Numbered from the stretch's first letter, positions 14,414-22,711 are shown. The stretch is DNA of 22,798 nt from Lachnospiraceae bacterium (GCA_900752065.1 CAADTT010000116.1:1-22798), one strand, 5' to 3'. Made by a program: numbers and translations. Notes: generated from the sequence alone by a model not told the origin.

Positions 14414-14442
14414 ATTATAGACTATCCCCGGAAAAATGTCAA
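14414..14442 (-). promoter_or_regulatory. Consensus sigma-A promoter of greA-lysS
   Basis: On the minus strand: TTGACA, a 17-bp spacer, then TATAAT, both hexamers perfect. The -10 box lies about 64 bp upstream of the greA ATG. Confidence 0.92.
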
Positions 14443-14489
14443 GAATTTCAGGCATTTTCCGTTACTATTGGATAGTAACCATTCTCCAA

Positions 14490-16052
14490 TCATGTGAACC
14501 CCCGGATAAACATATTGATACTCTCATAGCCCACAGCCAGATTAATATTCTGCCCGCTGTCGATCCCTGCCGTACTGATTCCGATGACCTCCCCGTACAT
14601 ATTCAGCACCGCACCTCCCGAACTTCCATGCGAAATCGGAGCTGTAAACTGAATCATATCCACTCCGTCCACCTTTCGGAATCCGGAGATGATGCCGTCA
14701 GACACGGAATTAAACAGTCCAAGAGGGCTGCCGATCGCTACCACCTTCTGCCCCCGGACGAGCCCTTTCTTCCCTGCGTAAACAGGAATCGGATCAAGCC
14801 TGCGCTGGATACGCAGGACTGCCAGATCCAGCACTGAGTTGTACTTTATCACCTCATCCGTGGCGTACACCTGCTCATCCTCCTCGATGCGGACAGAGTA
14901 ATATCTGCCGCCGCTCGCCACATGATTGTTCGTCAGGATATAACCGTCCTTTCCGATCATAATACCGGAGCCGGAGCCCTTCACCTTTCCGTCCTGGTCA
15001 TGGATGACGATCATCACAACGGAAGAAGCGAACCGTGCCAGCTCCTCAAAGCCCAGTTCCCGTCTCTCAGATATCCGGGATTGCTCCGGCAGATGCACGG
15101 AACGGGCTGCCGCTCCAGAGGAAATTGCCGATGGATGTGTTGACGCATAAGCTCCGGCGCCGGAAGCCGCACCTGCTGCGTTTCCGTTTCTTCTGTATCC
15201 GGACGGCTCTGCAGCAGCCGTCTTTCTTCTTCTCTCCGGCAAATGTACGACCGGGTGCGCTGTCCGGCTCTCTATCCCGTTTCTTCCGCCCTCCGAGACA
15301 CACGATCCCTCTTCTCTGCCGTCATTTCCCTTCCGGTTCCGCCCACTCCGGTATTTTGAAGCGTCATATGGGGCAATGCCGCATTCTCCCATTCCGCCCA
15401 GAACGATTTTCCGCGACAGATTCATCCGTTCCAGTTCCTCTCCAATGTCTGTCCGGTATTGCAGGAGCAGTACATCGATGCCCACCTGTGTCAGCAAATA
15501 GCAGAAAAAATATTCCTGTTTTCTGGAAACGTTCTGAAATACGATTTTCATGGACGTCTTTGGCTCCCACTTCTCCGTAACCCCTGCTGCCACCTGGTCA
15601 AACCAGTACAGCAGCTTTACCGCAAAGTTTCTCTCTATCGTGTCATTCACCGTCGGCGTTTCCCGGCGAAAAAGCACCAGAACGGCTTCGTACGCTTTTC
15701 CAAGCACCTTCCCGAGCTCTGCATTGAGCGCCGTCGTCTGTATATTCACCGATTTTTTTCCGTTTTTCTTCCATTCTTCATAGCTTTTTGTATAACGGGA
15801 CATCTCTTCCGCCGGAAAAAGCGCCGGAAACCTGCTTACCCTGTCATATCTGCATTCCCCCGCGAGCATCCTGCCCGTCAGCATACGGTCCATTTTCTCA
15901 ATATCCCCCGGCAGGGACGAAGCTGCACCCACTGCCCGGATAAAATAGACATCCTTACAATCCCTGTAAAATCCTCCCCTGATGCCCGCAAAATTTTCCA
16001 TTGAGGAAACAGGCATCACATGATACCGCACATGAAACTTACACTCACTCAT
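14490..16052 (-). CDS. YceG-like N-terminal domain fused to a trypsin-like serine protease
   Basis: 520 residues from the ATG at 16052; a TTG at 16091 would overlap dusB. The C-terminal third (~343-520) is a chymotrypsin/HtrA-like protease with H377 in TNNHVAS, D409 in VLDLAVL and S478 in GSSGGA, all present, but with no PDZ domain. Residues ~135-220 (NDTIERNFAVKLLYWFDQ, RKQEYFFCYLLTQVGIDVLL) resemble the YceG_bac domain of tellurite/Ter-associated modules. Between them is a low-complexity linker rich in Arg, Gly and Ala with VHLPE twice (269 and 319). There is no signal peptide or membrane helix, so it is predicted to be cytoplasmic, unlike HtrA. It follows dusB by 19 bp. The substrate and role are unknown. 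Confidence 0.8.
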   Translation of the reverse strand: MSECKFHVRYHVMPVSSMENFAGIRGGFYRDCKDVYFIRAVGAASSLPGDIEKMDRMLTGRMLAGECRYDRVSRFPALFPAEEMSRYTKSYEEWKKNGKKSVNIQTTALNAELGKVLGKAYEAVLVLFRRETPTVNDTIERNFAVKLLYWFDQVAAGVTEKWEPKTSMKIVFQNVSRKQEYFFCYLLTQVGIDVLLLQYRTDIGEELERMNLSRKIVLGGMGECGIAPYDASKYRSGRNRKGNDGREEGSCVSEGGRNGIESRTAHPVVHLPERRRKTAAAEPSGYRRNGNAAGAASGAGAYASTHPSAISSGAAARSVHLPEQSRISERRELGFEELARFASSVVMIVIHDQDGKVKGSGSGIMIGKDGYILTNNHVASGGRYYSVRIEEDEQVYATDEVIKYNSVLDLAVLRIQRRLDPIPVYAGKKGLVRGQKVVAIGSPLGLFNSVSDGIISGFRKVDGVDMIQFTAPISHGSSGGAVLNMYGEVIGISTAGIDSGQNINLAVGYESINMFIRGFT

Positions 16053-16071
16053 AAAACCCACACTCTTTCTC

Positions 16072-17034
16072 TTATGCAAAACTCTCCTCAAGAAGCTTTT
16101 TCAGGGAATCCATACTCTCTATTTCATTGATGCGCCCCCGAAGCCTGCTCGAATGAGGATAGCCCGCCGTATACCACGCCACATGCTTCCGCATCTCCCG
16201 GATTCCCGTGTATTCTCCTTTGTACTGAAGCTGAAGCTCACAGTGGCGCAGGATCATCTCTTTTACCTCCCGGCGGGCCGGACGCTCCGGAATGACACCC
16301 GTTTCCAGATACTGTGCGATCTCACGGAAAATCCAGGGATTCCCCCTGGCGGCCCTGCCGACCATGATCCCATCGCAGCCTGTCATCTCCATCATCTGCT
16401 TCGCACGGACAGCCGAAGTCACATCGCCATTCCCTATGACCGGAATCGAAACCGCCTCTTTCACCTGCCTGATAATATCCCAGTCCGCCTCTCCGGAATA
16501 ATACTGTTCCCTGGTACGGCCATGTACTGCAATCGCCGCCGCTCCCGATGCCTCGATGATCCGCGCGATTTCCACAGCATTTACGTGTCCTTCGTCAAAG
16601 CCCTTCCGGATTTTGACCGTTACAGGCTTTTTGACCGCCTTCACCGTCTTCGTCACGATTTCTTCCACCCGTTTCGGGTCCTTCATCAGCGCCGAACCCT
16701 CCCCGTTGTTTACAACCTTCGGAACCGGACATCCCATATTGATATCCAGAATATCAAAGGGGCGCTCCTCGATCTCCTTCGCCATCTCACTGATGATATC
16801 TGCATCAGAGCCAAAAAGCTGCAGGGAGATGGGGTTTTCCCCCTCCGCAATTTCCATCAAAGCCTGCGTATTTTTATTATGAAAAGAAATGGCCTTTGCG
16901 CTGACCATCTCCATACTGAGCAGCCCCACGCCCTGTTCCCTGCAAAGCAGACGAAATGGCAGGTCCGTTACCCCTGCCATCGGTGCCAGCACGCATGGAT
17001 CTGCAAGCTCAACATTCCCAATTTTAAGCTTCAT
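16072..17034 (-). CDS. dusB: tRNA-dihydrouridine synthase (DusB-type)
   Basis: 320 residues; an FMN/NADPH enzyme that reduces uridine to dihydrouridine in tRNA. The TIM-barrel start is LAPMAGVTDLPFRLLCRE. The catalytic C102 is in INMGCPVPKV, followed by NNGEGSALM. The phosphate-binding part includes AIAVHGRTREQYYSG, IPVIGNGDV and DGIMVGRAARGNPW. The helical tRNA-binding domain covers the C-terminus (MRKHVAWYTAG). Its start overlaps the DUF6145 gene by 11 bp. Full length. Confidence 0.96.
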   Translation of the reverse strand: MKLKIGNVELADPCVLAPMAGVTDLPFRLLCREQGVGLLSMEMVSAKAISFHNKNTQALMEIAEGENPISLQLFGSDADIISEMAKEIEERPFDILDINMGCPVPKVVNNGEGSALMKDPKRVEEIVTKTVKAVKKPVTVKIRKGFDEGHVNAVEIARIIEASGAAAIAVHGRTREQYYSGEADWDIIRQVKEAVSIPVIGNGDVTSAVRAKQMMEMTGCDGIMVGRAARGNPWIFREIAQYLETGVIPERPARREVKEMILRHCELQLQYKGEYTGIREMRKHVAWYTAGYPHSSRLRGRINEIESMDSLKKLLEESFA

Positions 17035-17359
17035 ATGCTTCTCCCATGAAAAAAACCCGGTAATACATTTCCAGCGCCTGAAAAAGTTCTTCTTTTTCCC
17101 TCTGCATCTGCCGGATCTTCAGCACACTTCCGATCTCATCATAGCCAAAGTCATTTTCCGCCGCCTCTGTACGGAAACACAGGGTTCCTTCCTCATCGAA
17201 CTCCAGCACCAGGATGCCGCCCACATCATTCGTATAAAGTACCGTCATGATTTTCAGTTCATCCTGAATATCCTCCGGCAGCGACTCAAATTTATCATTT
17301 AAATAAAATTTTTCTTCATAAGCGCTGGCTGCGCACAGCACCGTCTTCTCTGTACTCAT
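17024..17359 (-). CDS. DUF6145 family protein
   Basis: About 111 residues; the ATG at 17359 (MSTEKTVLCAASAYEEKFYL) has GGGAG upstream. It contains LPEDIQDELKIM, YTNDVGGILVLEFDEEG and GYDEIGSVLKIRQMQREKEE. This small acidic cytoplasmic protein is typical of Lachnospiraceae and sits between birA and dusB. Its function is not known. The 11-bp overlap with dusB suggests co-translation. Confidence 0.8.
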   Translation of the reverse strand: MSTEKTVLCAASAYEEKFYLNDKFESLPEDIQDELKIMTVLYTNDVGGILVLEFDEEGTLCFRTEAAENDFGYDEIGSVLKIRQMQREKEELFQALEMYYRVFFMGEAYEA

Positions 17360-17419
17360 CTGTCGATTCTCCCAACTGAAATTTCTGTCATCCTGCCCCA
17401 GCGCTTCCGGCAAAAATAT

Positions 17420-18400
17420 CTAAGCATATCCATAGATACCCCTCACCGAAACCTCCCCGGCAAATACTGTCTCCACTGTCTGATCCTCTTTTTCTACCAG
17501 AAGTTCGCCTTTCTCGTTAATTCCCCGCGAAATTCCGCGATATTCATTTCCCGGTTCCAGAACGCACACTTCCGCATTCAGATTCACCAGCATTTTATGA
17601 TACAGCTCCTTCAGACCTGACAGATCCTCCGTCTCCATAAAAATCCCATAATATTTCTCAAAATACTTCATGCAGCAGCAGATCACCTCTGCCCGGTTTA
17701 CCTTGCGTCCTGCCTGGAGAGAGAGGGAGGTTGCCACACCGCGGATCTCCTCCGGAAACTCCTCCATATTGGCATTGATTCCTGTCCCTATTACCAGATA
17801 ATGAATATCGTCCATCTCTGCGCTCATCTCCGTCAGAATCCCGCAGATCTTCTTTCCATCGATCACTACGTCATTCGGCCATTTAATCTTCGCCGGAAGC
17901 CCCAGAAGTTCCCTGCATGCTGATGCTACTGCCATTCCCTGCACCAGAGTGAGCATAGACGCCTTTTCCGGAGGCAGCTTCGGACGAATGATCAATGTCA
18001 TGGCAATCGACGATTTCGGCGGGGTTTCCCAGCTTCTCCCCCTCCGTCCCCGTCCTCCGGTCTGCTCGTCTGCCAGAATCAGAGTTCCGTGGGGGGCTCC
18101 CTCCTCCGCCATGCGCTTTGCCCGGTTATTGGTAGAATCGAGAACCGAATAATAGGCGATCTGCTGTCCCGCCCATTTTGTGGCAAGGAGGCTTTTTACC
18201 TCCTCCGCCGATATCACGTCCGGGCATGAGACGATACGGTATCCCTTATTGGTAACTGCCTCGATCTCATATCCCTCTGCTTTTAGCTGATTGACCGCCT
18301 TCCACACGGCTGTCCGGGATACTCCGAATTTCTCACACAGCTCCTGTCCGGAAACATACCCCTGTGCATGTTTCAGAATATGTAAAATCTCACCTTTCAT
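17420..18400 (-). CDS. birA: Biotin--protein ligase and biotin operon repressor
   Basis: 326 residues from the ATG at 18400. The N-terminal HTH (FGVSRTAVWKAVNQLKAEGY) binds DNA. The ligase domain has STNNRAKRMAEEGAPHGT, the biotinyl-AMP loop GGRGRRGRSW and KWPNDVVIDGKKICGIL. The C-terminal SH3-like domain ends the protein. It makes biotinyl-AMP and attaches biotin to carboxylases, and the HTH form also represses biotin genes. The start overlaps the upstream membrane protein stop by one base (TGATG). A longer upstream extension in frame is not supported. Confidence 0.95.
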   Translation of the reverse strand: MKGEILHILKHAQGYVSGQELCEKFGVSRTAVWKAVNQLKAEGYEIEAVTNKGYRIVSCPDVISAEEVKSLLATKWAGQQIAYYSVLDSTNNRAKRMAEEGAPHGTLILADEQTGGRGRRGRSWETPPKSSIAMTLIIRPKLPPEKASMLTLVQGMAVASACRELLGLPAKIKWPNDVVIDGKKICGILTEMSAEMDDIHYLVIGTGINANMEEFPEEIRGVATSLSLQAGRKVNRAEVICCCMKYFEKYYGIFMETEDLSGLKELYHKMLVNLNAEVCVLEPGNEYRGISRGINEKGELLVEKEDQTVETVFAGEVSVRGIYGYA

Positions 18401-18681
18401 CACAACAATCCTTCCACCGTAATGAACTGTATGGCAAACAGCACCAGCAAAACCACTGTAAGGATCATCAGCACCGCTGCCGAAACATATCTCCGTTTTA
18501 TAAATTTCAGTCCCGCCAGAACCCCGTTGACCAGTATGCCCATGCCGGATATCAGCACAAAAAACCCCGGGGCATTCTCCATATCCAGGAATGCTGCCAC
18601 CGTGCATACGATCAGAAGCAGCGCAGCAACACCGCCCAGAAGTTCCAGGTCAAATGTTTTTCTGACTTTCTTTCTGTTCAT
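18400..18681 (-). CDS. Small membrane protein of unknown function
   Basis: 93 residues; the ATG at 18681 has GGGAG 6 bp upstream and starts one base after argF ends. Basic N-terminus (MNRKKVRKTF), then three predicted membrane segments (~13-32, ~39-58 and ~66-86). It resembles small DUF6637-like proteins of Lachnospiraceae, though I am not certain of the family. Tight packing between argF and birA implies co-transcription. Confidence 0.8.
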   Translation of the reverse strand: MNRKKVRKTFDLELLGGVAALLLIVCTVAAFLDMENAPGFFVLISGMGILVNGVLAGLKFIKRRYVSAAVLMILTVVLLVLFAIQFITVEGLL

Positions 18682-18682
18682 T

Positions 18683-19672
18683 CTATTCTCCCAGTGTGGC
18701 AAGCATCACAGCCTTAATGGTATGCATCCTGTTTTCTGCTTCATCAAATACTTTTGACTGTGCAGACTCAAAAACCTCATCCGTCACTTCCATTTCTGAC
18801 AACTGAAAACGCTCTCCCATTTCTTTTCCGATCTGCGTCTTCAGGTCATGAAATGCGGGCAGACAATGCAGGAATATCGCCTGCTCCCCTGCATTTTTCA
18901 TAACATCTGCCGTCACCTTGTATGGCGTAAGCTCAGCGATACGCTCTGCCCAGACCTCATCCGGTTCTCCCATAGATACCCATACATCCGTATAGATGAC
19001 ATCTGCTCCCTTTGTGCCCTCCATGACATCCTCGGTCAGTGTGACCGTTCCGCCGGAGGCCGCTGCATATTCCCGGCACAGCGCCACCAGTTCCTCATTC
19101 GGAAAATATTTCTTCGTCGTGCATGCCGTAAAATGCATTCCCATTTTCGCGCAGGCGATCATCAGAGAATTTCCCATATTATAGCGGGCATCTCCCATGT
19201 ATACCAGCTTTTTTCCTTTCAGTTCGCCGAGATGCTCCCGGATCGTCAGCAGATCTGCCAGCATCTGTGTGGGATGATACTCATTGGTGAGCCCGTTCCA
19301 CACCGGAACCCCTGCATACTTCGCCAGTTCTTCCACGATTTCCTGTCCGTAGCCCCGGTACTCGATGCCCTCAAACATTCTTCCCAGGACCCGCGCCGTG
19401 TCCGCAATACTTTCTTTTTTTCCGATCTGCGATCCTTTGGGGTCCAGATAGGTTGTTCCCATTCCCAGGTCATGCGCTGCCACCTCAAAGGAGCACCTGG
19501 TCCTGGTGCTTGTCTTCTCAAAGATCAGGGCTACATTCTTTCCCCGCAGGGTATCCACCGGGATACCCTGTTTTTTCTTTGCTTTCAGCTCTGCCGCCAA
19601 GTCCAGAAGATATGTGATCTCTTCCGGTGTGTAGTCCTTCAGTGTCAAAAAATTGCGTCCTTTTAAGTTCAT
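18683..19672 (-). CDS. argF: Ornithine carbamoyltransferase
   Basis: 329 residues from the ATG at 19672, with GAGGAG upstream. Joins carbamoyl phosphate to ornithine to make citrulline in arginine synthesis. The carbamoyl-phosphate site FEKTSTRTRCSFEVAAHDLG, the HPTQ equivalent YHPTQMLADL, DVWVSMGEPDE and the ornithine-site FLHCLPAFHD are all present. No other arginine genes are adjacent, so biosynthetic argF versus catabolic arcB cannot be settled by context; the single gene favours biosynthesis. Confidence 0.95.
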   Translation of the reverse strand: MNLKGRNFLTLKDYTPEEITYLLDLAAELKAKKKQGIPVDTLRGKNVALIFEKTSTRTRCSFEVAAHDLGMGTTYLDPKGSQIGKKESIADTARVLGRMFEGIEYRGYGQEIVEELAKYAGVPVWNGLTNEYHPTQMLADLLTIREHLGELKGKKLVYMGDARYNMGNSLMIACAKMGMHFTACTTKKYFPNEELVALCREYAAASGGTVTLTEDVMEGTKGADVIYTDVWVSMGEPDEVWAERIAELTPYKVTADVMKNAGEQAIFLHCLPAFHDLKTQIGKEMGERFQLSEMEVTDEVFESAQSKVFDEAENRMHTIKAVMLATLGE

Positions 19673-19727
19673 TTTTCTTCTCCTCATCTATTCTGTCCTG
19701 TTTTTGGCAGAATCCTTCCTTCTGCTT

Positions 19728-20663
19728 TTATGCGTCCTTCGCTACCTCTGCCACAGCCTTCACGAGCCCCGACACGTTCTGAAGCTCCGACGGGATGATG
19801 ATCTTCGTAGCCTGCCCATCCGCCACTTTCTCCAGCGCCTCAAAACTCTTCAGGGCGAGAACTGCCTGATCTGCCCCCGCTTCTTTCAGATAACGGAGAC
19901 CGTCTGCATTTGCCTTCTGCACCTTCAGGATCGCCTCGGCTTCACCTTCCGCCTCGCGGATCATCTTTTCCTTAGCCGCCTCCGCCCGGAGGATCGCCGC
20001 CTGCTTCTCTGCCTCTGCATCCAGAATCGCAGATTCCTTATGCCCCTCTGCCACCAGGATCGTAGACTTCTTCTCACCTTCCGCCCGGAGAATGGCTTCT
20101 CTTCGCTCACGCTCCGCCTTCATCTGCTTCTCCATCGCATCCTGGATTGCTGCCGGAGGAATGATGTTTTTCAGCTCCACACGGTTTACCTTGATCCCCC
20201 AGGGATCTGTCGCCACATCCAGAGAGGCTCTCATTTTTGTGTTGATCGTCTCTCTGGAGGTCAATGTCTGATCCAGCTCCAGATCGCCGATAATATTTCT
20301 CAGAGTCGTCGCTGTCAGATTCTCGATCGCCATGATCGGATTCTCCACGCCATAGGCAAACAGCTTCGGATCTGTGATCTGATAAAAGACCACCGTATCG
20401 ATCCGCATGGTGACATTATCCTTCGTGATCACCGGCTGCGGATCAAAATCAACCACCTGCTCCTTTAAGTTCACGCGTTTTGCCACACGGTCGATAAACG
20501 GCGCTTTCACATGAAGCCCCACGCCCCAGGTCGCCCGGTAGCCGCCCAGCCGTTCGATCACCAGCGCATTCGCCTGCGGTACGATCCGTATACAGGATAC
20601 CAAAATCAATAAAACAATAACGATCAAAATCACAACCAGAACCGGTGCTAAAATTTCACCCAT
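19728..20663 (-). CDS. SPFH/stomatin-type membrane protein
   Basis: 311 residues. One N-terminal membrane helix (~5-27) is followed by the SPFH/Band 7 domain (~28-200; IVPQANALVIERLGGYRATW, GVGLHVKAPFIDRVAKRVNL) and a long Ala/Glu-rich coiled coil (~195-265; AILRAEAAKEKMIREAEGEA). Such proteins form large ring or cage assemblies in the membrane and are linked to membrane microdomains and protease control. GGAGGG precedes the ATG. It lies 169 bp after nfeD, the usual partner of stomatin genes. Confidence 0.92.
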   Translation of the reverse strand: MGEILAPVLVVILIVIVLLILVSCIRIVPQANALVIERLGGYRATWGVGLHVKAPFIDRVAKRVNLKEQVVDFDPQPVITKDNVTMRIDTVVFYQITDPKLFAYGVENPIMAIENLTATTLRNIIGDLELDQTLTSRETINTKMRASLDVATDPWGIKVNRVELKNIIPPAAIQDAMEKQMKAERERREAILRAEGEKKSTILVAEGHKESAILDAEAEKQAAILRAEAAKEKMIREAEGEAEAILKVQKANADGLRYLKEAGADQAVLALKSFEALEKVADGQATKIIIPSELQNVSGLVKAVAEVAKDA

Positions 20664-20719
20664 ATAGATCCCTCCATTTTCCTGCGGTATTCTTTCCGCA
20701 AATCTGATCTCATATACTC

Positions 20720-20832
20720 AAGAATCCAGACGCTGCGCGCCTGCCGCGTTACACGCTCATGATTCTTTCGTTATCATGTCTGCTGAAATCAAATGCTCAC
20801 TTTGTCCGCACTTGATTTCCCGCAGACATGAT
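20720..20832 (-). other. Two stacked hairpins between nfeD and the SPFH gene
   Basis: ATCATGTCTGC (20773-20783) pairs with GCAGACATGAT (20822-20832), and GAAATCAA (20785-20792) pairs with TTGATTTC (20812-20819) inside it, a long near-continuous stem that begins right after the nfeD stop. A second, weaker stem is AAGAATC (20720-20726) with GATTCTT (20761-20767). No T-run follows, so it may be an RNA-stability or processing structure rather than a terminator. Confidence 0.65.
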
Positions 20833-21270
20833 CTACTGTTTCTCGGTGACGATGAGTTTCACCCCGCTGACTCTCAGGATCGTGACCGCCGTTCCGGAGG
20901 TGATCTTCTCATTGTCGCTCTCTGTCCGTGCCATCCACACCTTCCCGGCCACTCTCGCTTCTCCTGTAGCCGCCAGGTTATCAATATCTTGTGTAACGAC
21001 TGCCTTCTGACCGATCAGGCTGTCCACATTTGTCTTTACCCTGTTCCTGTTAATATATTTTGCAGCAAAGGGTCTGGTAAATACCAGTAATAAAATGGAT
21101 ACCGCCAGAAAAGCAATGATCTGTACCATAAGCCCTGCCCCAAGAATCGAGGCCGCAAATGCTGCCACCGCACCTCCCGCAAACCATATGGTCGTCAGAC
21201 CCAGTGTGGCAAGCTCAATGACGAGCAGGATCACAATCACGCCAAGCCAGCAAATGGATTCCAGTTCCAT
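20833..21270 (-). CDS. NfeD family membrane protein
   Basis: 145 residues. Three or four N-terminal hydrophobic segments (~6-78: WLGVIVILLVIELA, IWFAGGAVAAFAASIL, IIAFLAVSILLLVF) and a C-terminal OB-fold (~85-145; VDSLIGQKAVVTQDI, GKVWMART, GTAVTILRVSGVKLIV). This is the short NfeD form, without the ClpP-like protease part. NfeD and stomatin genes are a conserved pair and the proteins are thought to act together in the membrane. GGAGGTG lies just before the ATG. Confidence 0.92.
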   Translation of the reverse strand: MELESICWLGVIVILLVIELATLGLTTIWFAGGAVAAFAASILGAGLMVQIIAFLAVSILLLVFTRPFAAKYINRNRVKTNVDSLIGQKAVVTQDIDNLAATGEARVAGKVWMARTESDNEKITSGTAVTILRVSGVKLIVTEKQ

Positions 21271-21394
21271 GACGCACCTCCCTTTCTCCTATCACTATTC
21301 AGTGCTTTCACAGTTCATGTTACTATATTCCTGCAAAAAAAACAACCAGTTCCGCAAAAGAATCACCCCGCAGAAAACCATTGTTAATTTTTCT

Positions 21395-22105
21395 CTACTT
21401 GATTTTTCTCCAGTCCAAAGCCTGAGGCGGAACAACTTCCCTTACCGTTAAAATATCATTCTCCACAGAAAAGCGGATATCATATCCTGCGAAATTCATG
21501 CCGTATATATACTCCGGTTTTTTCTGATAGGCAGCCCTGGGATCCTGTGCCAGAACCTCAAGAGCCGCCTGCCGCAGCCCCTCCGGAAGCATCTGTTTCA
21601 ACTCCTCCGGAAAAACCACCTGTATGCAGTCTCCCTTATGCACTTCCCCAAAGCTTCCCTTCGCCTCCGGGTGCGCGTCCGTATAGGGAAGATACGGCTT
21701 GATATCATAGATGGGTGTCCCATCCAGTAAATCCGCGCCTGACACGAGCAAAACAGGTTCTCCGCTCTTCTCATATCTCACTTCCTCTAACCGGACACTG
21801 GATAGGCCGATCGAATTCGGGCGAAAGGGCGATCGTGTGGCAAAGATGCCTTTGCGCTCCTTTCCTCCCAGTCTGGGCGGCGCTGCCGTCAGATTCACTC
21901 GCTCCTTTTTCGCATGGGAAAATCCCCAGAGCAGCCACAGATGAGAATATTCCTCAATCCCCCGCACGGCATCCGGATTCCGAAATTCCCCCTCAAAACG
22001 AATCTCTCCCCGCAGGGACGGAACCAGCCCGCTCTGTCTCGGTATTCCGAATTTTTCCCGGAATTCTGTGTGTATCCTCGCTACTGTAATCAATTGTTCT
22101 CCCAT
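21395..22105 (-). CDS. trmO: TrmO-type tRNA methyltransferase (TsaA/UPF0066)
   Basis: About 236 residues from the ATG at 22105, just after GGGAGGAACA; an ATG four codons earlier is possible. It contains the UPF0066 signature GIFATRSPFRPNSIGLSSVR, with VARIHTEFREKFGIPRQSGL at the N-terminus and DLLDGTPIYDIKPYLPY. The family N6-methylates threonylcarbamoyladenosine (t6A37) in tRNA-Thr using SAM. It lies next to a tRNA-Thr gene in this window, a suggestive but possibly accidental neighbourhood. Confidence 0.9.
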   Translation of the reverse strand: MGEQLITVARIHTEFREKFGIPRQSGLVPSLRGEIRFEGEFRNPDAVRGIEEYSHLWLLWGFSHAKKERVNLTAAPPRLGGKERKGIFATRSPFRPNSIGLSSVRLEEVRYEKSGEPVLLVSGADLLDGTPIYDIKPYLPYTDAHPEAKGSFGEVHKGDCIQVVFPEELKQMLPEGLRQAALEVLAQDPRAAYQKKPEYIYGMNFAGYDIRFSVENDILTVREVVPPQALDWRKIK

Positions 22106-22185
22106 TGTTCCTCCCATTCCCTCCCCCCTCAATCTTGAGGAGCTTGTACTCATCCTCCCGGAATGTTTATGCATACTGAGGTATA

Positions 22186-22227
22186 CAAAAATAGCCGGAA
22201 AGCTGTCTAAACTGGCTTACCGGCTAT
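22186..22227 (-). terminator. Terminator of the tRNA-Thr transcript
   Basis: ATAGCCGG (22191-22198) pairs with CCGGCTAT (22220-22227). On the minus strand the stem is followed by TTTTG, right after the tRNA end. Confidence 0.85.
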
Positions 22228-22235
22228 CTCTGTTA

Positions 22236-22307
22236 AGCTGATGACGAGAATTGAACTCGTGACCCCTTCCTTACCAAGGAAGTGCTCTACCCCTGAGCCA
22301 CATCAGC
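22236..22307 (-). tRNA. tRNA-Thr (anticodon GGT)
   Basis: The minus strand folds as a cloverleaf. The acceptor stem is GCTGATG/CATCAGC, the D-arm GCTC/GAGC and the anticodon arm CTTCC-TTGGTAA-GGAAG, giving anticodon GGT. The T-arm is ACGAG-TTCAATT-CTCGT. CCA is not encoded. A single tRNA with its own promoter and terminator. Confidence 0.96.
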
Positions 22308-22338
22308 CTGCATGAACAAATCACTGCTACAGCTAAAG

Positions 22339-22367
22339 ATTCTAGCATAAAACAGATGACTTGTCAA
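22339..22367 (-). promoter_or_regulatory. Promoter of tRNA-Thr
   Basis: On the minus strand: TTGACA, a 17-bp spacer, then TAGAAT, about 31 bp before the tRNA start. Confidence 0.88.
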
Positions 22368-22429
22368 TGCTGTTTTTTTCTGATCCTGGTATCTTATCTA
22401 TCTTATCTACCTGAAATGTTTTACCATTC

Positions 22430-22528
22430 TTAATTTTCTTCAAACGGCGTATCGTTACTGCTCATAAGAATATCCGCACTCTCAATCATGATGAAATCTA
22501 TTTCCGGAACAACATATACTTCTTTCAT
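22430..22528 (-). CDS. 32-residue peptide gene (PE-x-D-F/ESADIL type)
   Basis: ATG at 22528 with a strong TTGGAGG site 10 bp upstream and TAA at 22430. The peptide begins MKEVYVVPEIDFIMIESADI and ends LMSSNDTPFEEN: a basic start, an acidic hydrophobic core and a Ser/Asn/Pro/Glu-rich tail. It has the look of the short PEI...IESADII.TS peptides that occur as unannotated small genes in gut Firmicutes and Bacteroidetes. There is no signal peptide. A possible promoter lies ~114 bp upstream. No function is known to me. Confidence 0.7.
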   Translation of the reverse strand: MKEVYVVPEIDFIMIESADILMSSNDTPFEEN

Positions 22529-22641
22529 ATTCTTTATCCTCCAATTATTATTTTTCTAAAGGGACATACCTGCCATCGTATTCCTAAATACAAACGCTTT
22601 GATTACATTCTGCAAATCTCCAACACGTCCTCTTTCTAAAA

Positions 22642-22670
22642 AGTTTAACAGAGAATACAGGACTTGTAAA
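22642..22670 (-). promoter_or_regulatory. Possible promoter of the 32-residue peptide gene
   Basis: On the minus strand: TTTACA, a 17-bp spacer, then TAAACT. Moderate match; it would give a leader of roughly 110 bases before the peptide ATG. Confidence 0.45.
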
Positions 22671-22711
22671 GACGGGATTGAAATTTCCGCCGATTTTTCG
22701 TAACAGTTCAG

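Noticed and set aside
14350..14455. Longer N-terminus for GreA
   Set aside because: It would run through the perfect TTGACA/TATAAT promoter; the ATG at 14350 gives the normal family length.
16153..17049. Long plus-strand open frame opposite dusB
   Set aside because: Antisense shadow of a strongly conserved gene; no domain, no ribosome site, His/Arg-rich composition.
18848..20468. Long plus-strand open frames opposite argF and the SPFH gene
   Set aside because: Antisense shadows of well-recognised genes; composition typical of complementary-strand reading.
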